Source: Bradyrhizobium lablabi (GTDB taxonomy: Bacteria; Pseudomonadota; Alphaproteobacteria; Rhizobiales; Xanthobacteraceae). Taken from it: a stretch of DNA of 64,000 bases. Made by a program: the position numbers and the translations under genes. Shown here one piece after another: positions 52,999 through 62,580 of this stretch (position 1 is its first letter; each line of letters begins with the position of its first letter). The notes beneath the pieces were generated by a model. It saw nothing but the letters and a program-made list of their open reading frames with translations, ran no database searches and was not told the origin of the DNA. The stretch spans positions 124,001 through 188,000 of the forward strand of contig NZ_JAFCJK010000012.1 in assembly GCF_018131005.1 (NCBI RefSeq), read 5' to 3'.

Positions 52999-54015
52999 AT
53001 GCACACTTCGAAAACGATTCCAACGCAGGCTCTCGTCGGGCAGAACGTTTCGCCGCCCGCGACCTCCACTGTCAAACTGTCTACAACAGACCTCAACAAC
53101 TTGATGCAGGCGCTCGACATCAATGTCATCGCGCTGACTGAGCTTGTGTTGCCGCGCGGCCATCGAGTCGAATTTGGAATGATTGACGTACCCGGGATCC
53201 ACTACAACTTGAGTGGCGTGGGACGCATGTCTATCAACGGCGGACCAGAGATACCGTTGAGACCTCATTTGCTCATCATCGTGCCGCCAAACACTCCGCT
53301 TACGATCGAGGTTGCCGGTGGAAGTGGCCGACCGAAGCTCGTTACGAGAGACTGCTGGTCTCATCAGGACGGCATCCTCCGCGTCGCAGTGCCAAACGAG
53401 CAACCCGAAATCGTTCAGATATGCGGCTTTTTTAACGCCTCCTTTGGTCAGTCTGTGAAGCTGTTCGGAGAGCTCCGCGAACCTGTGATCGAGCAGTTCG
53501 AGCCAGCGGACAAGATCGATCTGAAGCTTCGCGAGGCCATGGACGAGCTGCTACTGCAAGAGGTGGGCGTTGGAGCCATGACGGCGTCTCTGCTCAAGCA
53601 AATCATTGTCTCGTTGGTGCGACGGTCCCTCAGGTCATCGCAGCGGTGGACTGAGCGATTTTCGATACTTGCTGACAGGCAGGTCACTCGTGCTTTTGCA
53701 GATATGGTGGCGCGGCCAGGAGCAGCCCATTCAGTTCAAAGCTTGGCACACAGTGCAGGATTGAGTCGTTCGGCGTTCATGGCGCGATTCTCGAACATCT
53801 TTGGACAATCCCCGATGGTCATCTTGCGAGACCTGAGAATGCGCCAGGCTGCGATCGATTTGACGACAACGACGATGTCGATCGACGTCGTTGCTCTTAA
53901 TGCGGGGTACGGGAGCCGCTCAAGTTTTGTGCGAGCTTTTCGAAAGGCGTACAATCGGGATCCTAGCGACTATCGGCGGATAGCCAAGGATGGCAAGGCC
54001 CAAAAGGATATCTGA
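52999..54015 (+). CDS. AraC family transcriptional regulator
   Basis: 338 residues. N-terminal effector-type domain (about 30-230, LVLPRGHRVEFGMIDVPGIHY and LRPHLLIIVPPNTPLTIEV resembles a cupin). The C-terminal region has two HTH motifs (HSVQSLAHSAGLSRSAFMARF, IDVVALNAGYGSRSSFVRAFRK). It lies between the molybdenum hydroxylase (same strand) and the GMC oxidoreductase (convergent), so either could be a target. Inducer unknown. Start at ATG 52999. Confidence 0.9.
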   Translation: MHTSKTIPTQALVGQNVSPPATSTVKLSTTDLNNLMQALDINVIALTELVLPRGHRVEFGMIDVPGIHYNLSGVGRMSINGGPEIPLRPHLLIIVPPNTPLTIEVAGGSGRPKLVTRDCWSHQDGILRVAVPNEQPEIVQICGFFNASFGQSVKLFGELREPVIEQFEPADKIDLKLREAMDELLLQEVGVGAMTASLLKQIIVSLVRRSLRSSQRWTERFSILADRQVTRAFADMVARPGAAHSVQSLAHSAGLSRSAFMARFSNIFGQSPMVILRDLRMRQAAIDLTTTTMSIDVVALNAGYGSRSSFVRAFRKAYNRDPSDYRRIAKDGKAQKDI

Positions 54016-54283
54016 GAACGAGGTACGATCCTGAAGAAAGAAGTGGACCGCCCCCTGCGTACCGAGGCCATCATCCACGCGAGCTAGTCACATGCACTTC
54101 GTTGACGGTGCTTCCGAGGGCTACGGCTGCGCCGCAGCCAACTTGAAGCGAGATGTTGCAAGTGGAACGAATTTTGCGGGAGCGTAGGCAGCAGTCGAGC
54201 TTCGCGGGGTCGCCTCCCGCGCCGCCGGCGGGCGTGGGCCGGAGACCGCGGCCATCGCTGTCGCCGGCTTGCGTCAGAACTCC

Positions 54284-55879
54284 CTAGGGCCGCTTCAGAT
54301 CCTCGACCAGCATCGCCGCGGCGTGGCGCGCAAGCGCCTGGGTCGGGGCGTTGGTATTGCCGCTGGTGATGTTCGGCATGATCGAGGCGTCGATCACCCG
54401 GAGACCGTCAACCCCGCGGACCCTGAGCCTTGCATCGACCACCGAGCGCGCATCCTGGCCCATTCGGCACGTGCCGACCGGATGCCACATCGTCGTCACG
54501 ACACGCTTCACCCATTCGCCGATCTCCGCGTCCGACTGGATGTGGGGGCCGGGATCCATCTCCTCCTCGATCACCGTCGCCAACGACTCCTGGGCCATGA
54601 CCTTGCGGATCGCGCGCACTGATTCCACCGCGGCCCTCAAGTCTTCCTCCTCGCCGATGAAGTTCGGGTTGATCAGGGGCATCGACGTCGGGTCGCTGTC
54701 GGCCAACCGCACCCAGCCACGGCTCTTGGGCTGAAGGACCACGAGTTCGAAGGTGATGCCCGAGCGGTCGCCCGCCGGGCCGAGTTGCTCGGTCAAGACG
54801 ATAGGAGCGTGATAGCATTGGATCGTGGGTTCGGCGGTGAAATCGGACGGATTCCAGTGTGTTACCGTCTCGATGCCATTGCCCGACGCCGGGCCATCCT
54901 TGGTGACGAGATAACGCAGGCCCGCCTTCACGCTGCCGAGGCCTTGCGCGGCAGCCTGATAGCCGAGATCGCCCTTTACATAGACACGAACCGGTACCAT
55001 CGGGTGGTCATGGAGATTTTCGCCCACTTCCGGAGAATCGACGATCACCGCGATGCCGTGCTGGCGCAGCTGCTCTGCTGGCCCGATGCCAGAGTGCATG
55101 AGGATCGTCGGGCTGTGGACGGTGCCAGCCGACAGCACAACCTCGTCGGCCGCGATCCTCTCCAGGCTCTTGTCCATGAACTCAACGCCGACAGCCCGCT
55201 TGTTCTCGACGAGGATACGAACGACGGCTTTGCCGGTGAGAACGGTTACGCGCCCCGAGGTCAGGTGCGGACGCAGATAAGCGTCGACCGCGCTGCACCG
55301 ACGCTGATCTCCGACCGTCGACTGCACCGGCGAGACGCCGATCTGGCTTTTACCGTTATAGTCGGGATTATAAGGAATCCCATATTCCTGGAATGCCTTG
55401 AGGCAATATTGGTTCAGCTTATTGATGCCCTTGGGCAGCTGGACCGCCAGACCACCATCTATGCCGTGATATTCGTCGTGGAAGGTGTCGTTGTCTTCCT
55501 GCGCCATGAAGACGGGAAGCAGATCTTCATACGACCATTTGCCAGTGTCGCCGACCGTGTCCTGCCACGCGGCGAAGTCGCGTATCTGACCACGGACGTA
55601 GCACATCGCGTTGATTGAGGAGCCGCCGCCGAGCACCTTGCCTGAGCGATATGCTCGCTTGGTGCCGTGCTGGGGAACCGTCTCATATTTCCAGACATGC
55701 CGGTCGTGGGCCAACAGTTTGGCGAAGCCTGCCGGAATGTGGATGAATGGATCGCGATCCATGTCGCCCGCTTCGATCAGCGCGATCGACGCATCGGTGT
55801 GTTCGGCCAGATAACTCGCAACGACGCAGCCGGCCGCGCCCGCGCCAACAATGACAATGTCATACCTCTCCTGGGACAT
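54284..55879 (-). CDS. GMC family FAD-dependent oxidoreductase (choline dehydrogenase type)
   Basis: 531 residues. FAD is bound by the N-terminal Rossmann motif VIVGAGAAGCVVASYLAE and the ATG loop VLGGGSSINAMCYVRG. The active-site His lies in MWHPVGTCRMG, and the C-terminal NITSGNTNAPT is the GMC signature. Likely substrates are alcohols; specificity cannot be told. The ATG at 55879 is chosen; a GTG at 55903 is in frame. Its 5-prime side carries a short MARGDF leader frame and the 56-bp repeat that also precedes the RND adaptor gene. Confidence 0.92.
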   Translation of the reverse strand: MSQERYDIVIVGAGAAGCVVASYLAEHTDASIALIEAGDMDRDPFIHIPAGFAKLLAHDRHVWKYETVPQHGTKRAYRSGKVLGGGSSINAMCYVRGQIRDFAAWQDTVGDTGKWSYEDLLPVFMAQEDNDTFHDEYHGIDGGLAVQLPKGINKLNQYCLKAFQEYGIPYNPDYNGKSQIGVSPVQSTVGDQRRCSAVDAYLRPHLTSGRVTVLTGKAVVRILVENKRAVGVEFMDKSLERIAADEVVLSAGTVHSPTILMHSGIGPAEQLRQHGIAVIVDSPEVGENLHDHPMVPVRVYVKGDLGYQAAAQGLGSVKAGLRYLVTKDGPASGNGIETVTHWNPSDFTAEPTIQCYHAPIVLTEQLGPAGDRSGITFELVVLQPKSRGWVRLADSDPTSMPLINPNFIGEEEDLRAAVESVRAIRKVMAQESLATVIEEEMDPGPHIQSDAEIGEWVKRVVTTMWHPVGTCRMGQDARSVVDARLRVRGVDGLRVIDASIMPNITSGNTNAPTQALARHAAAMLVEDLKRP

Positions 55880-55912
55880 CAGTGTCTTTCTCTTTCGCAC
55901 CATTTTTATCGT

Positions 55913-56029
55913 TCAATCAACGCCCGTAGCCGGCACCTCGCTATCGCGGCGCCTGATCCAGAGATTGATCGGACCCTGCTTTTGGAGAGTGACCTTGCAA
56001 CGCCGGCGCAGGAAATCACCTCTCGCCAT
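55913..56029 (-). CDS. Possible leader ORF (38 codons) upstream of the GMC gene
   Basis: Starts MARGDFLRRRCKVTLQ and ends 33 nt before the GMC start. The first 16 codons come from the 56-bp repeat; a partner frame in copy 2 starts MARGDFPRRRCKVILQ. The ribosome-binding site is weak. Of the 4 repeat differences, three fall in the coding part and change two residues, so the DNA is conserved rather than the peptide. It may therefore not be translated. Confidence 0.3.
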   Translation of the reverse strand: MARGDFLRRRCKVTLQKQGPINLWIRRRDSEVPATGVD

Positions 56030-56035
56030 GAAGTC
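55980..56035 (+). repeat. 56-bp direct repeat, copy 1
   Basis: Matches 61339-61394 at 52 of 56 positions in the same orientation, 5.36 kb apart. It begins TTTTGGAGA and includes TTGCAACGCCGGCG and GGAAATCACCTCTCGCC. It lies between the SPW gene stop and the GMC gene. Similarity ends abruptly at both sides. Confidence 0.9.
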
Positions 56036-56047
56036 CCGGCGCCGCCT

Positions 56048-56449
56048 TTAACCCGCTGTGCGCGTGTCCAATCCCGAACGCGTCGCGACTGGCTCCTCAG
56101 GCGCGTTAAAAACTGACGTCGTGAGCAGCACAGCGGCAGCGAGGACCCAGTAGTACCAGGCGTCGATCCCAACGAATTTGAAGGCAAACGGTGCGATAAC
56201 AAACACCACCCCGACGGCGCGATCGACCCAAAGATGCAGCCAGTAGGGGATGATCCGAAGGAGACCGGTGGGATGGTCGGTCACGGCGGCCAAGAGCAGC
56301 GCGGCGACACCGGCAACGACCGAAAGCCACATTGCGACCGGTCCGCTCTGGCCGAGTTTCAGCACGAACGGCGCCGCGATCAGGACGATCGCCACCGGAT
56401 AATCGATCAGGTAGGCGTGGATAGATTTGGTGATGAAGCGGAACGACAT
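56048..56449 (-). CDS. SPW-repeat-like inner-membrane protein
   Basis: 133 residues with four hydrophobic segments (PVAIVLIAAPFVLKLG, VAMWLSVVAGVAALLLAAV, AVGVVFVIAPFAFKF, WYYWVLAAAVLLTT). The paired 'DYPVAIVLIAAPF' and 'DRAVGVVFVIAPF' units resemble the SPW membrane repeat. The ATG at 56449 has a perfect AAGGAG site. The function of the family is unknown. Confidence 0.75.
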   Translation of the reverse strand: MSFRFITKSIHAYLIDYPVAIVLIAAPFVLKLGQSGPVAMWLSVVAGVAALLLAAVTDHPTGLLRIIPYWLHLWVDRAVGVVFVIAPFAFKFVGIDAWYYWVLAAAVLLTTSVFNAPEEPVATRSGLDTRTAG

Positions 56450-56782
56450 CGCTAACTCCTTCGCGATTGGTTGCTTGAGCGGGTCCTTGTGACGCGGACG
56501 TGCCGCCATTCAACAGGACAATCACGCCGTCCTATGCTGGCAAACATTCCACACAACTGTCACAGGTCAGCCCGTTTGGATGCACAGAAAGGATATGCCG
56601 GCACGCCAACCATTAGAAATGCCGGGTCGTTATGATTTCCATTCACTCGCCCAGCGCCATCGCCGCATCCCACGGCAGAGAAAGCGCGCGGCGGTCAACT
56701 CTCGGAGACTGGCCGATCGAGGCGCTTGTCGGGGTGACGGAGATAGTGTTCCGGCTTCATCGCGCATCGGCGTCACCGCAAC

Positions 56783-59700
56783 TCACTCCGCCGCGGCCGC
56801 CATCGTCTGGGTCGGCTTGCCCTCATTCCTGCCTTCCGCGAGGTTGCGCACCACCACATAGAAGATCGGCGTGAAGATCAGGCCGAACAGCGTGACACCG
56901 AGCATGCCGAAGAACACGGCGACGCCGACCGCCTGGCGCATTTCCGATCCGGAGCCGGTGGAGATGACGAGCGGCAGCACGCCGAGGATGAAGGCGAACG
57001 AGGTCATCAGGATCGGCCGTAGCCGCAGCCTGCACGCGTCGATCACGGCCTCCAGCCGCGGCTTGCCCTCATTTTCGATGTCCCGCGCGAACTCGACGAT
57101 CAAGATCGCGTTCTTGGCCGCCAATCCTACCAGCACAATGAAGCCGATCTGGGTCAGGATATCGACGTCCTGATGCATGATGCGCACACCGACGGTCGCG
57201 GCGAGCAGGCACATCGGTACGATCAGGATAACGGAGAACGGCAAGCTCCAGCTCCCGTACTGCGCGGCCAGAACCAGATAGACGAACAGCACGCAGATCG
57301 GGAACACGAAGAGGCCGGCATTTGCGCCATTGACCTGCTGATAGGACAGGTCGGTCCAGTCATAGGAGAAGCCGCTCGGCAGCGTCTCGTCAGCGAGCTT
57401 CTTCATGGCGTTGATCGCGGTGGCCGAACTCACGCCCGGCAACGCTTCGCCCTGTAGCTCAGCGGCCGGATAGAGATTGTAACGCGCCACGCGGTCGGGG
57501 CCCGAGACGTCCTTGAAATCGACGACGCCGCCGAGCATCACCATGTCGCCATTGGCGTTGCGGGTCCGCAGCCGCGCAAGATCAGGGCGCTCCTTCCGGA
57601 ACGGCAGGTCGGCCTGTGCGGTGACGTGATAGGTGCGGCCGAACAGATTGAAGTCGTTGACATAGGTCGAGCCGAAATAGGTCTGGATCGTATCGGTAAT
57701 ACCCTGGATCGGCACGCCGAGCTTCTGCGCCTTGACTTGATCGATGTCGACGAAGACCTGCGGCGTGTTGGCCGAGAAAGGCGAGAACACGGTAGGGGCG
57801 AGGAGCAGTGGCGACTTGCGCGCCGCTGCGACGAGTTCGTCTGTGGCGGCCGCAAGCAGCTCAGGGCCCCGGCCCTGCCGGTCCTGGATGCGCATAGTAA
57901 AGCCACCGCCGGTCCCGATGCCGGGTATGGGCGGCGGCGGAATCACGATGATGAACGCGCCTTCGATCGCAGACAGCCGCTTGCGCAGATCTGCCGTGAT
58001 CACCTGGGCGTTCAGCCCCTTCTTGAGGCGCAGTTCGGGCTCTTCGAACACTGGAAACAGCGCCGCGGAATTACTCGCCTGCGTCCGGGTCGCCCCCGAC
58101 AGGCCTGCAAAGACGGCAATATGCGAGATTCCGGGCGTCTCGAGCGCAATGCTCTCGATCCTGCGAACGATCTCGGTGGTGCGCGCCAGCGAGGCCGCGC
58201 CCGGCAGCTGCGCGGATATGATCACGTAGCCACGATCCTGCGCCGGAATGTAGCCTTGCGGCGTGGTGGCAAGCAGCCAGCCGGCACTGCCGATCAACAC
58301 CAGGTAGAGCAGGAGCATCACAACCCGATGCCGGATCACGAAGCCGGCGACGCCCGCATAGCTGTTGGACAGCCAGTCAAAGCTGCGATTGAACAGGCCG
58401 GTGAACCATTCCCAGCCGCGCCCGATCAGATTCCAGGCGGCAGGCTTCCGCTTCTCCTCGTGCGGAACGAGAATCTGCGAAGCCAGCGCCGGCGACAAGG
58501 TCAGTGAGCAGAAGCAGGAGATCGCGGTCGCGACCGCGATCGTCACCGCAAATTGCTGGAAGAACTGCCCGGTGATGCCACCGAGAAATGCGGTCGGCAC
58601 GAACACCGCGCACAAAACAAGCGCGATCGAGACCAACGCGCCGCCGACTTCCTCCATCGTCTTCAGCGCCGCATCGCGCCGGCTCATGCCTTGCTCGAGG
58701 TGCCGCTCGACGTTCTCGACCACGACAATGGCATCGTCGACCACGATACCAACCGCGAGCACGAGGCCGAACAGCGTGAGATTATTGATGCCATAACCGA
58801 GCGCGGCCATCGCGGCAAACGTGCCGACCAGCGAAACCGGGATCGCCACGATCGGAATGATCGCCGGTCGCCAGCCCTGCAGGAACACCAGCACCACGAT
58901 GACAACCAGGGCCATCGCTTCATAGATGGTCTTGATCAGCTCGCTTATGGACTGCTGGATGAACTCGGTAGGGTTGTAGCCGATGTCGTAGTCGAGTCCT
59001 TTCGGGAAGCTCGCCTTCAACTTGACCATCGTGTCCTTGATGCCCTTTGCGGTCGCAAGCGCATTCGACCCGGGACGCTGGGTCACCAGCATCGCGACCG
59101 CGGTCTTCCGCAGCTCGAAGCTGTTCGTGGAATAATCGAGCGCGCCGAGTTCGATCCGCGCGACGTCGTGCAGCCGCACGATGCGGCCGTCCTGGCCCGA
59201 CTTGACGACGATGTTTTCGAACTGGGCTGGATCCTTCAGCCGTCCGGTGAAGGTCAGGTTCGGCTGGAAGGCGCGGTCGGCGATCGGCGGACTTGCGAGC
59301 TGGCCGCCGGTGATCTGCAGATTCTGGGCGCGGATCGCGGCGACGACATCGCTCGCGGTCATGCCGAGATTCGAAATCTTGTCGGGATCGAGCCACAGCC
59401 GCATCGAATAATCGCGCGCGCCGAAGATCTGGATGTCGCCGATGCCGTCGAGCCGCAAAAGCTGGTCGCGGACCTGCAGCAGCGCGTAGTTGGAGATATA
59501 GAGTTGGTCGAGGCTATCGTCCGCCGACAGCATGAACACGACCATCAGGATGTCCGGCGAGTTCTTCTTGGTGACGACGCCGTTGCGCTGCACCTCTTCC
59601 GGCAATTGCGGTTGCGCGATCGCGACGCGGTTCTGCACCAGCACCTGCGCCTTGTCGAGATCGGTGCCGAGCTTGAAGGTGATGGTGATGGTGAGCTGGC

Positions 59701-59962
59701 CATTCGAGGTCGCCTGGCTGTACATGTACAGCATGTCCTCGACGCCGTTGATCTGCTGCTCGATCGGAGCCGCGACGGTGTCGGAGATGGTCTGCGCGGA
59801 AGCGCCCGGATACTGCGCGGTCACCACCACGGTCGGCGGAACCACCTCCGGATATTCGGCGACTGGCAGCGTTCGGTAGGCGAGCGCGCCCACGATCAGG
59901 AGCACGATCGACAGCACCATCGCCAGGATGGGCTTATTGATGGAAAGGCGTCCGAGATTCAT
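56783..59962 (-). CDS. RND efflux transporter, inner-membrane pump (HAE1/AcrB type)
   Basis: 1059 residues, normal for the family. Twelve transmembrane segments arranged as TM1, large periplasmic loop, TM2-6, then the repeat. Proton-relay Asp pair in the TM4 block (GIVVDDAIVVVENVERHLEQG). Also N-terminal FINKPILAMVLSIVLLI-type start and GFIVLVGLAAKNAILIVEFARD in TM10. It expels lipophilic drugs, solvents or organic acids using the proton gradient. Its ATG overlaps the adaptor stop by 4 nt (ATGA), so the two are translationally coupled. No TolC/OprM-type gene follows. Confidence 0.95.
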   Translation of the reverse strand: MNLGRLSINKPILAMVLSIVLLIVGALAYRTLPVAEYPEVVPPTVVVTAQYPGASAQTISDTVAAPIEQQINGVEDMLYMYSQATSNGQLTITITFKLGTDLDKAQVLVQNRVAIAQPQLPEEVQRNGVVTKKNSPDILMVVFMLSADDSLDQLYISNYALLQVRDQLLRLDGIGDIQIFGARDYSMRLWLDPDKISNLGMTASDVVAAIRAQNLQITGGQLASPPIADRAFQPNLTFTGRLKDPAQFENIVVKSGQDGRIVRLHDVARIELGALDYSTNSFELRKTAVAMLVTQRPGSNALATAKGIKDTMVKLKASFPKGLDYDIGYNPTEFIQQSISELIKTIYEAMALVVIVVLVFLQGWRPAIIPIVAIPVSLVGTFAAMAALGYGINNLTLFGLVLAVGIVVDDAIVVVENVERHLEQGMSRRDAALKTMEEVGGALVSIALVLCAVFVPTAFLGGITGQFFQQFAVTIAVATAISCFCSLTLSPALASQILVPHEEKRKPAAWNLIGRGWEWFTGLFNRSFDWLSNSYAGVAGFVIRHRVVMLLLYLVLIGSAGWLLATTPQGYIPAQDRGYVIISAQLPGAASLARTTEIVRRIESIALETPGISHIAVFAGLSGATRTQASNSAALFPVFEEPELRLKKGLNAQVITADLRKRLSAIEGAFIIVIPPPPIPGIGTGGGFTMRIQDRQGRGPELLAAATDELVAAARKSPLLLAPTVFSPFSANTPQVFVDIDQVKAQKLGVPIQGITDTIQTYFGSTYVNDFNLFGRTYHVTAQADLPFRKERPDLARLRTRNANGDMVMLGGVVDFKDVSGPDRVARYNLYPAAELQGEALPGVSSATAINAMKKLADETLPSGFSYDWTDLSYQQVNGANAGLFVFPICVLFVYLVLAAQYGSWSLPFSVILIVPMCLLAATVGVRIMHQDVDILTQIGFIVLVGLAAKNAILIVEFARDIENEGKPRLEAVIDACRLRLRPILMTSFAFILGVLPLVISTGSGSEMRQAVGVAVFFGMLGVTLFGLIFTPIFYVVVRNLAEGRNEGKPTQTMAAAAE

Positions 59963-61179
59963 GACTTCTTGCCGCCGATCTCGCCCTTGTGCGGGCTCAC
60001 CTTGGCGCCGACGCGGGCGCGCTGGATGCCATCGATGATGATGCGATCCTCCGGCTTCAGGCCTGTGCGGATCACGCGCAAGCCTTCGTCCAGCGGCCCG
60101 AGTTCGACCGCGCGCGCTTGCACGGTGTTGTCGTCCTTGACCACGAACACGATCCTGCGCGACTGGTCGGTCGCGATCGCAGTATCCGGCAGCAGCAGCG
60201 CCTCATAGGGCGAAGAGCCGATCAGCCGCACGCGTGCGAACTGGCCCGGCAGGATGGAAAGATCGTGGTTGTCGATCACCGCGCGGCTGCGCAGCGTCCC
60301 GGTCGAGGTATCGAGCTGGTTGTCGAGGAAGTCCATGTGCCCTTCATGCGAGGGCTTGGTCTCGCCAGTCAGCGCCACCTGCACCGGATTGGGCGTATCG
60401 CGCGAGCTTGGCCGCTTGCCCTCGAACCACAGCTTGTTGTTCTTGAGGTAGGTCGCTTCGTCTACGTCGAAATAGATGTAGATCGGATCGAGCGAGACGA
60501 TGGTGGTAAGCAATGTCGAGGCGCCGTTGTCGCTGCCGCTGACGAGGTTTCCGACACTGACGAGATGCCGGCTGACGCGGCCCGTGATCGGCGCGACCAC
60601 GTGGGTGAACTCGACATTGAGCTGGGCCGCCTTAAGTGCTCCTTCCGCGATAGTCTCGGCGGCACGCGCGGCCTGCATTGCCTGGCGGCGCTGGTCGACG
60701 ACCTGTTCGGAGACCGCGCTGGTCTGGACAAGCTTCAGGCCGCGATCGAGCTCGCGCCTGGCAAGCTCGGTCTTTGCCCGGGCGTCGGCAAGCTGTCCAT
60801 TGGCCTGCTCGGCCACTGCCTCGAACGGCCGCGGGTCGATGATGTAAAGCAGATCGCCGGCATGCACGATGTCGCCGTCCTTGAACTCGATCTTGGTGAC
60901 ATAGCCGCCGACGCGGGCACGGACCTGGACTTCTTCAACCGCCTCGAAGCGGCCGGTGAACTCGTCCCAGTCGGTGACGGTCCGTTTGACCGGTTGGGCC
61001 ACCGTCACCGGCGGCGGAGGCGCGGCCGCCTGCGATTGCCCTTTCGCCTGGCAGCCGGCGAGCGCGAGCGCGAACAGCATACCAATCGGTGCGCCGTCGC
61101 ATCGTGCAAGGCGGCGAAGCAAACCGCAATCGAGCCGGGTCGCCGGAGCCCGACGCACCGTTCTGTTAGTCGTACTCAC
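59959..61179 (-). CDS. RND efflux membrane-fusion (adaptor) protein
   Basis: 406 residues. Lipobox LALAGC (Cys about residue 45) after a long basic leader, so it is probably a lipoprotein. Biotinyl/lipoyl half-motifs ARVGGYVTKIEFKDGDIVHAGD and APITGRVSRHLVSVGNLV flank a helical hairpin; the beta-barrel domain follows. It bridges the pump to an outer-membrane channel. GTG 61179 is chosen: GGGAGACGGAA precedes it and it overlaps the stop of an upstream short frame by 4 nt (GTGA). Confidence 0.93.
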   Translation of the reverse strand: MSTTNRTVRRAPATRLDCGLLRRLARCDGAPIGMLFALALAGCQAKGQSQAAAPPPPVTVAQPVKRTVTDWDEFTGRFEAVEEVQVRARVGGYVTKIEFKDGDIVHAGDLLYIIDPRPFEAVAEQANGQLADARAKTELARRELDRGLKLVQTSAVSEQVVDQRRQAMQAARAAETIAEGALKAAQLNVEFTHVVAPITGRVSRHLVSVGNLVSGSDNGASTLLTTIVSLDPIYIYFDVDEATYLKNNKLWFEGKRPSSRDTPNPVQVALTGETKPSHEGHMDFLDNQLDTSTGTLRSRAVIDNHDLSILPGQFARVRLIGSSPYEALLLPDTAIATDQSRRIVFVVKDDNTVQARAVELGPLDEGLRVIRTGLKPEDRIIIDGIQRARVGAKVSPHKGEIGGKKS

Positions 61180-61388
61180 TTCCGTCTCCCAAGGACCCCG
61201 AACGCTGCAATTGAATTGGACAGATCGACACAGTTGCCGTCGGCCGGTCTCGATACAGGCTGCAGCATCACTCGCACCGCTGTTCCGACGCCGACCTCGG
61301 GCTTTCGATCGCGGAACGGCACGTTCGGCACGACGATGTTTTGGAGAATGACCTTGCAACGCCGGCGAGGGAAATCACCTCTCGCCAT
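61176..61388 (-). CDS. Possible coupled leader ORF upstream of the RND adaptor (70 codons)
   Basis: Starts MARGDFPRRRCKVILQ inside repeat copy 2, continues to SIAAFGVLGRRK, and its TGA overlaps the GTG start of the adaptor by 4 nt. Such an overlap is typical of translational coupling and argues that ribosomes may reach the adaptor through this frame. No homology for the remaining residues. The alternative is chance overlap in G+C-rich DNA. Confidence 0.35.
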   Translation of the reverse strand: MARGDFPRRRCKVILQNIVVPNVPFRDRKPEVGVGTAVRVMLQPVSRPADGNCVDLSNSIAAFGVLGRRK

Positions 61389-61394
61389 GGAGTC
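61339..61394 (+). repeat. 56-bp direct repeat, copy 2
   Basis: The second copy, just upstream of the RND adaptor. In this copy the segment GGCGAG...CTCGCC can fold with an 11-nt loop (61364-61386). As in copy 1 it lies upstream of a minus-strand gene, which suggests a shared leader or promoter-proximal element rather than a transposon pair. Confidence 0.9.
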
Positions 61395-61783
61395 GATAAA
61401 GGGTCGTTATTGCCGGTCGTCGCGCGGCGTGATGCCGTCGCGAGGAACGCCACGAGCCGCACGGCACTCGAAGCCGACGTTCTTATTCTGCAGAGACTTC
61501 CAAGCCGCGTTCAGCCGCCAAATCGGCAATCAAGCTATCGCGGCTCGCCGCTGACGTCACGGAGCATTTCTATCGGTTATGGACATGATAGCTTTACCCG
61601 AATGGTCGCCGAATTTAATTATCAAACGCACGGGCTGGGTGCGCATGCGGCGCTGATATGTCGAACGAATTCCAATATCGCCGCCAATGGCAGAGTTTCA
61701 TGCCACATCGATCAAGACCGAAGGTATGGCAGTTAGCGACGCACGCTTCACATGACACGCTCAACACAATGGAAGGACGCTCT
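61395..61783. other. Intergenic region before the osmC-type gene
   Basis: No coding region supported; the OsmC frame is open upstream to 61658 but begins properly at 61784. A/T-richer sequence around 61560-61640 is a likely promoter zone for the osmC-type gene. No repeats recognised. Confidence 0.45.
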
Positions 61784-62293
61784 ATGACGCCACAGGACAA
61801 GGCATCCAAGCTGCGAGAAGTTTTCGTCACGAGCGACCTCACCGATCATGGCGCGCTGGTTGGTCATGTCGAGGCATCCCAGTTTCCTATCGGCGGTCCA
61901 GATGGAGGCGGGCACGTATCCCCCGGTCCCAATCCCTACGACCTTCTTAGCGCATCTCTCGCTGCATGCACCGCTATGACTGTTCGTTTTCATGCCCGAC
62001 GCCGAAAACTTCCGTTGGAGCGGGTACAAGTCGGCGTCAGCTTCCACCACGGCGCCCAGGGCGGAAGAGATTCGTTCGAGCGCACTCTCGTGCTGGAGGG
62101 AGAACTCGACGCGCAACAGCGCGCAACCTTGCTGGAGGCCGCAAACCTCTGCCCCGTTGGCGAGATTCTCGGCATTAGTGCGGATATTCACTCACGCCCG
62201 GACGCCACTACTTCCGACCACAACGCGAGCACTCACGCCAGCTACGAGGATGATCTGGCTGAACTCCAGATCCCGTATATCGATCCGGATTGA
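61784..62293 (+). CDS. OsmC family peroxide-reducing protein
   Basis: 169 residues with the two redox Cys of the family: SPNPYDLL-type region (GPNPYDLLSASLAACTAMTVR) and NLCPVGEILG near the C-terminus. It probably detoxifies organic hydroperoxides. The ATG at 61784 has a GGAAGGA site, and upstream in-frame residues do not match the family. It is divergent from the RND operon and precedes an MDR oxidoreductase, again a redox/xenobiotic context. Confidence 0.9.
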   Translation: MTPQDKASKLREVFVTSDLTDHGALVGHVEASQFPIGGPDGGGHVSPGPNPYDLLSASLAACTAMTVRFHARRRKLPLERVQVGVSFHHGAQGGRDSFERTLVLEGELDAQQRATLLEAANLCPVGEILGISADIHSRPDATTSDHNASTHASYEDDLAELQIPYIDPD

Positions 62294-62580
62294 GTGTTTC
62301 TTGTGCCGTCGATCACTGCACCGGGACACGGCGGCATGCCGTGCCCGCGGGGTCTCAAGTTCCTAAACCCGTGACTCTGGATGTCCCTGAGTGCCCAGAA
62401 ATCGGGCGGGCATTCGCTCCGGTTCACTGCTGCGTTTGACGCGCTTTGATTTTTGCGGGCCGCGTCGATGGCATCGATTCCATAGCCACAGGTCATTGGA
62501 CCATCGAGTTTCACGGTCGTATTTTCGACGGTCTGCAAGTGAATTCAGAAGATGACGACATACCACACACAAGGAGGTGG

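Noticed and set aside
55980..61394. Composite transposon bounded by the 56-bp direct repeats
   Set aside because: No transposase, no terminal inverted repeats or target-site duplication seen, and both copies lie upstream of genes in the same relative position.
58553..61554. Two long plus-strand frames opposite the RND pump and adaptor
   Set aside because: Their composition is typical of antisense frames in G+C-rich genes and no domain is visible.
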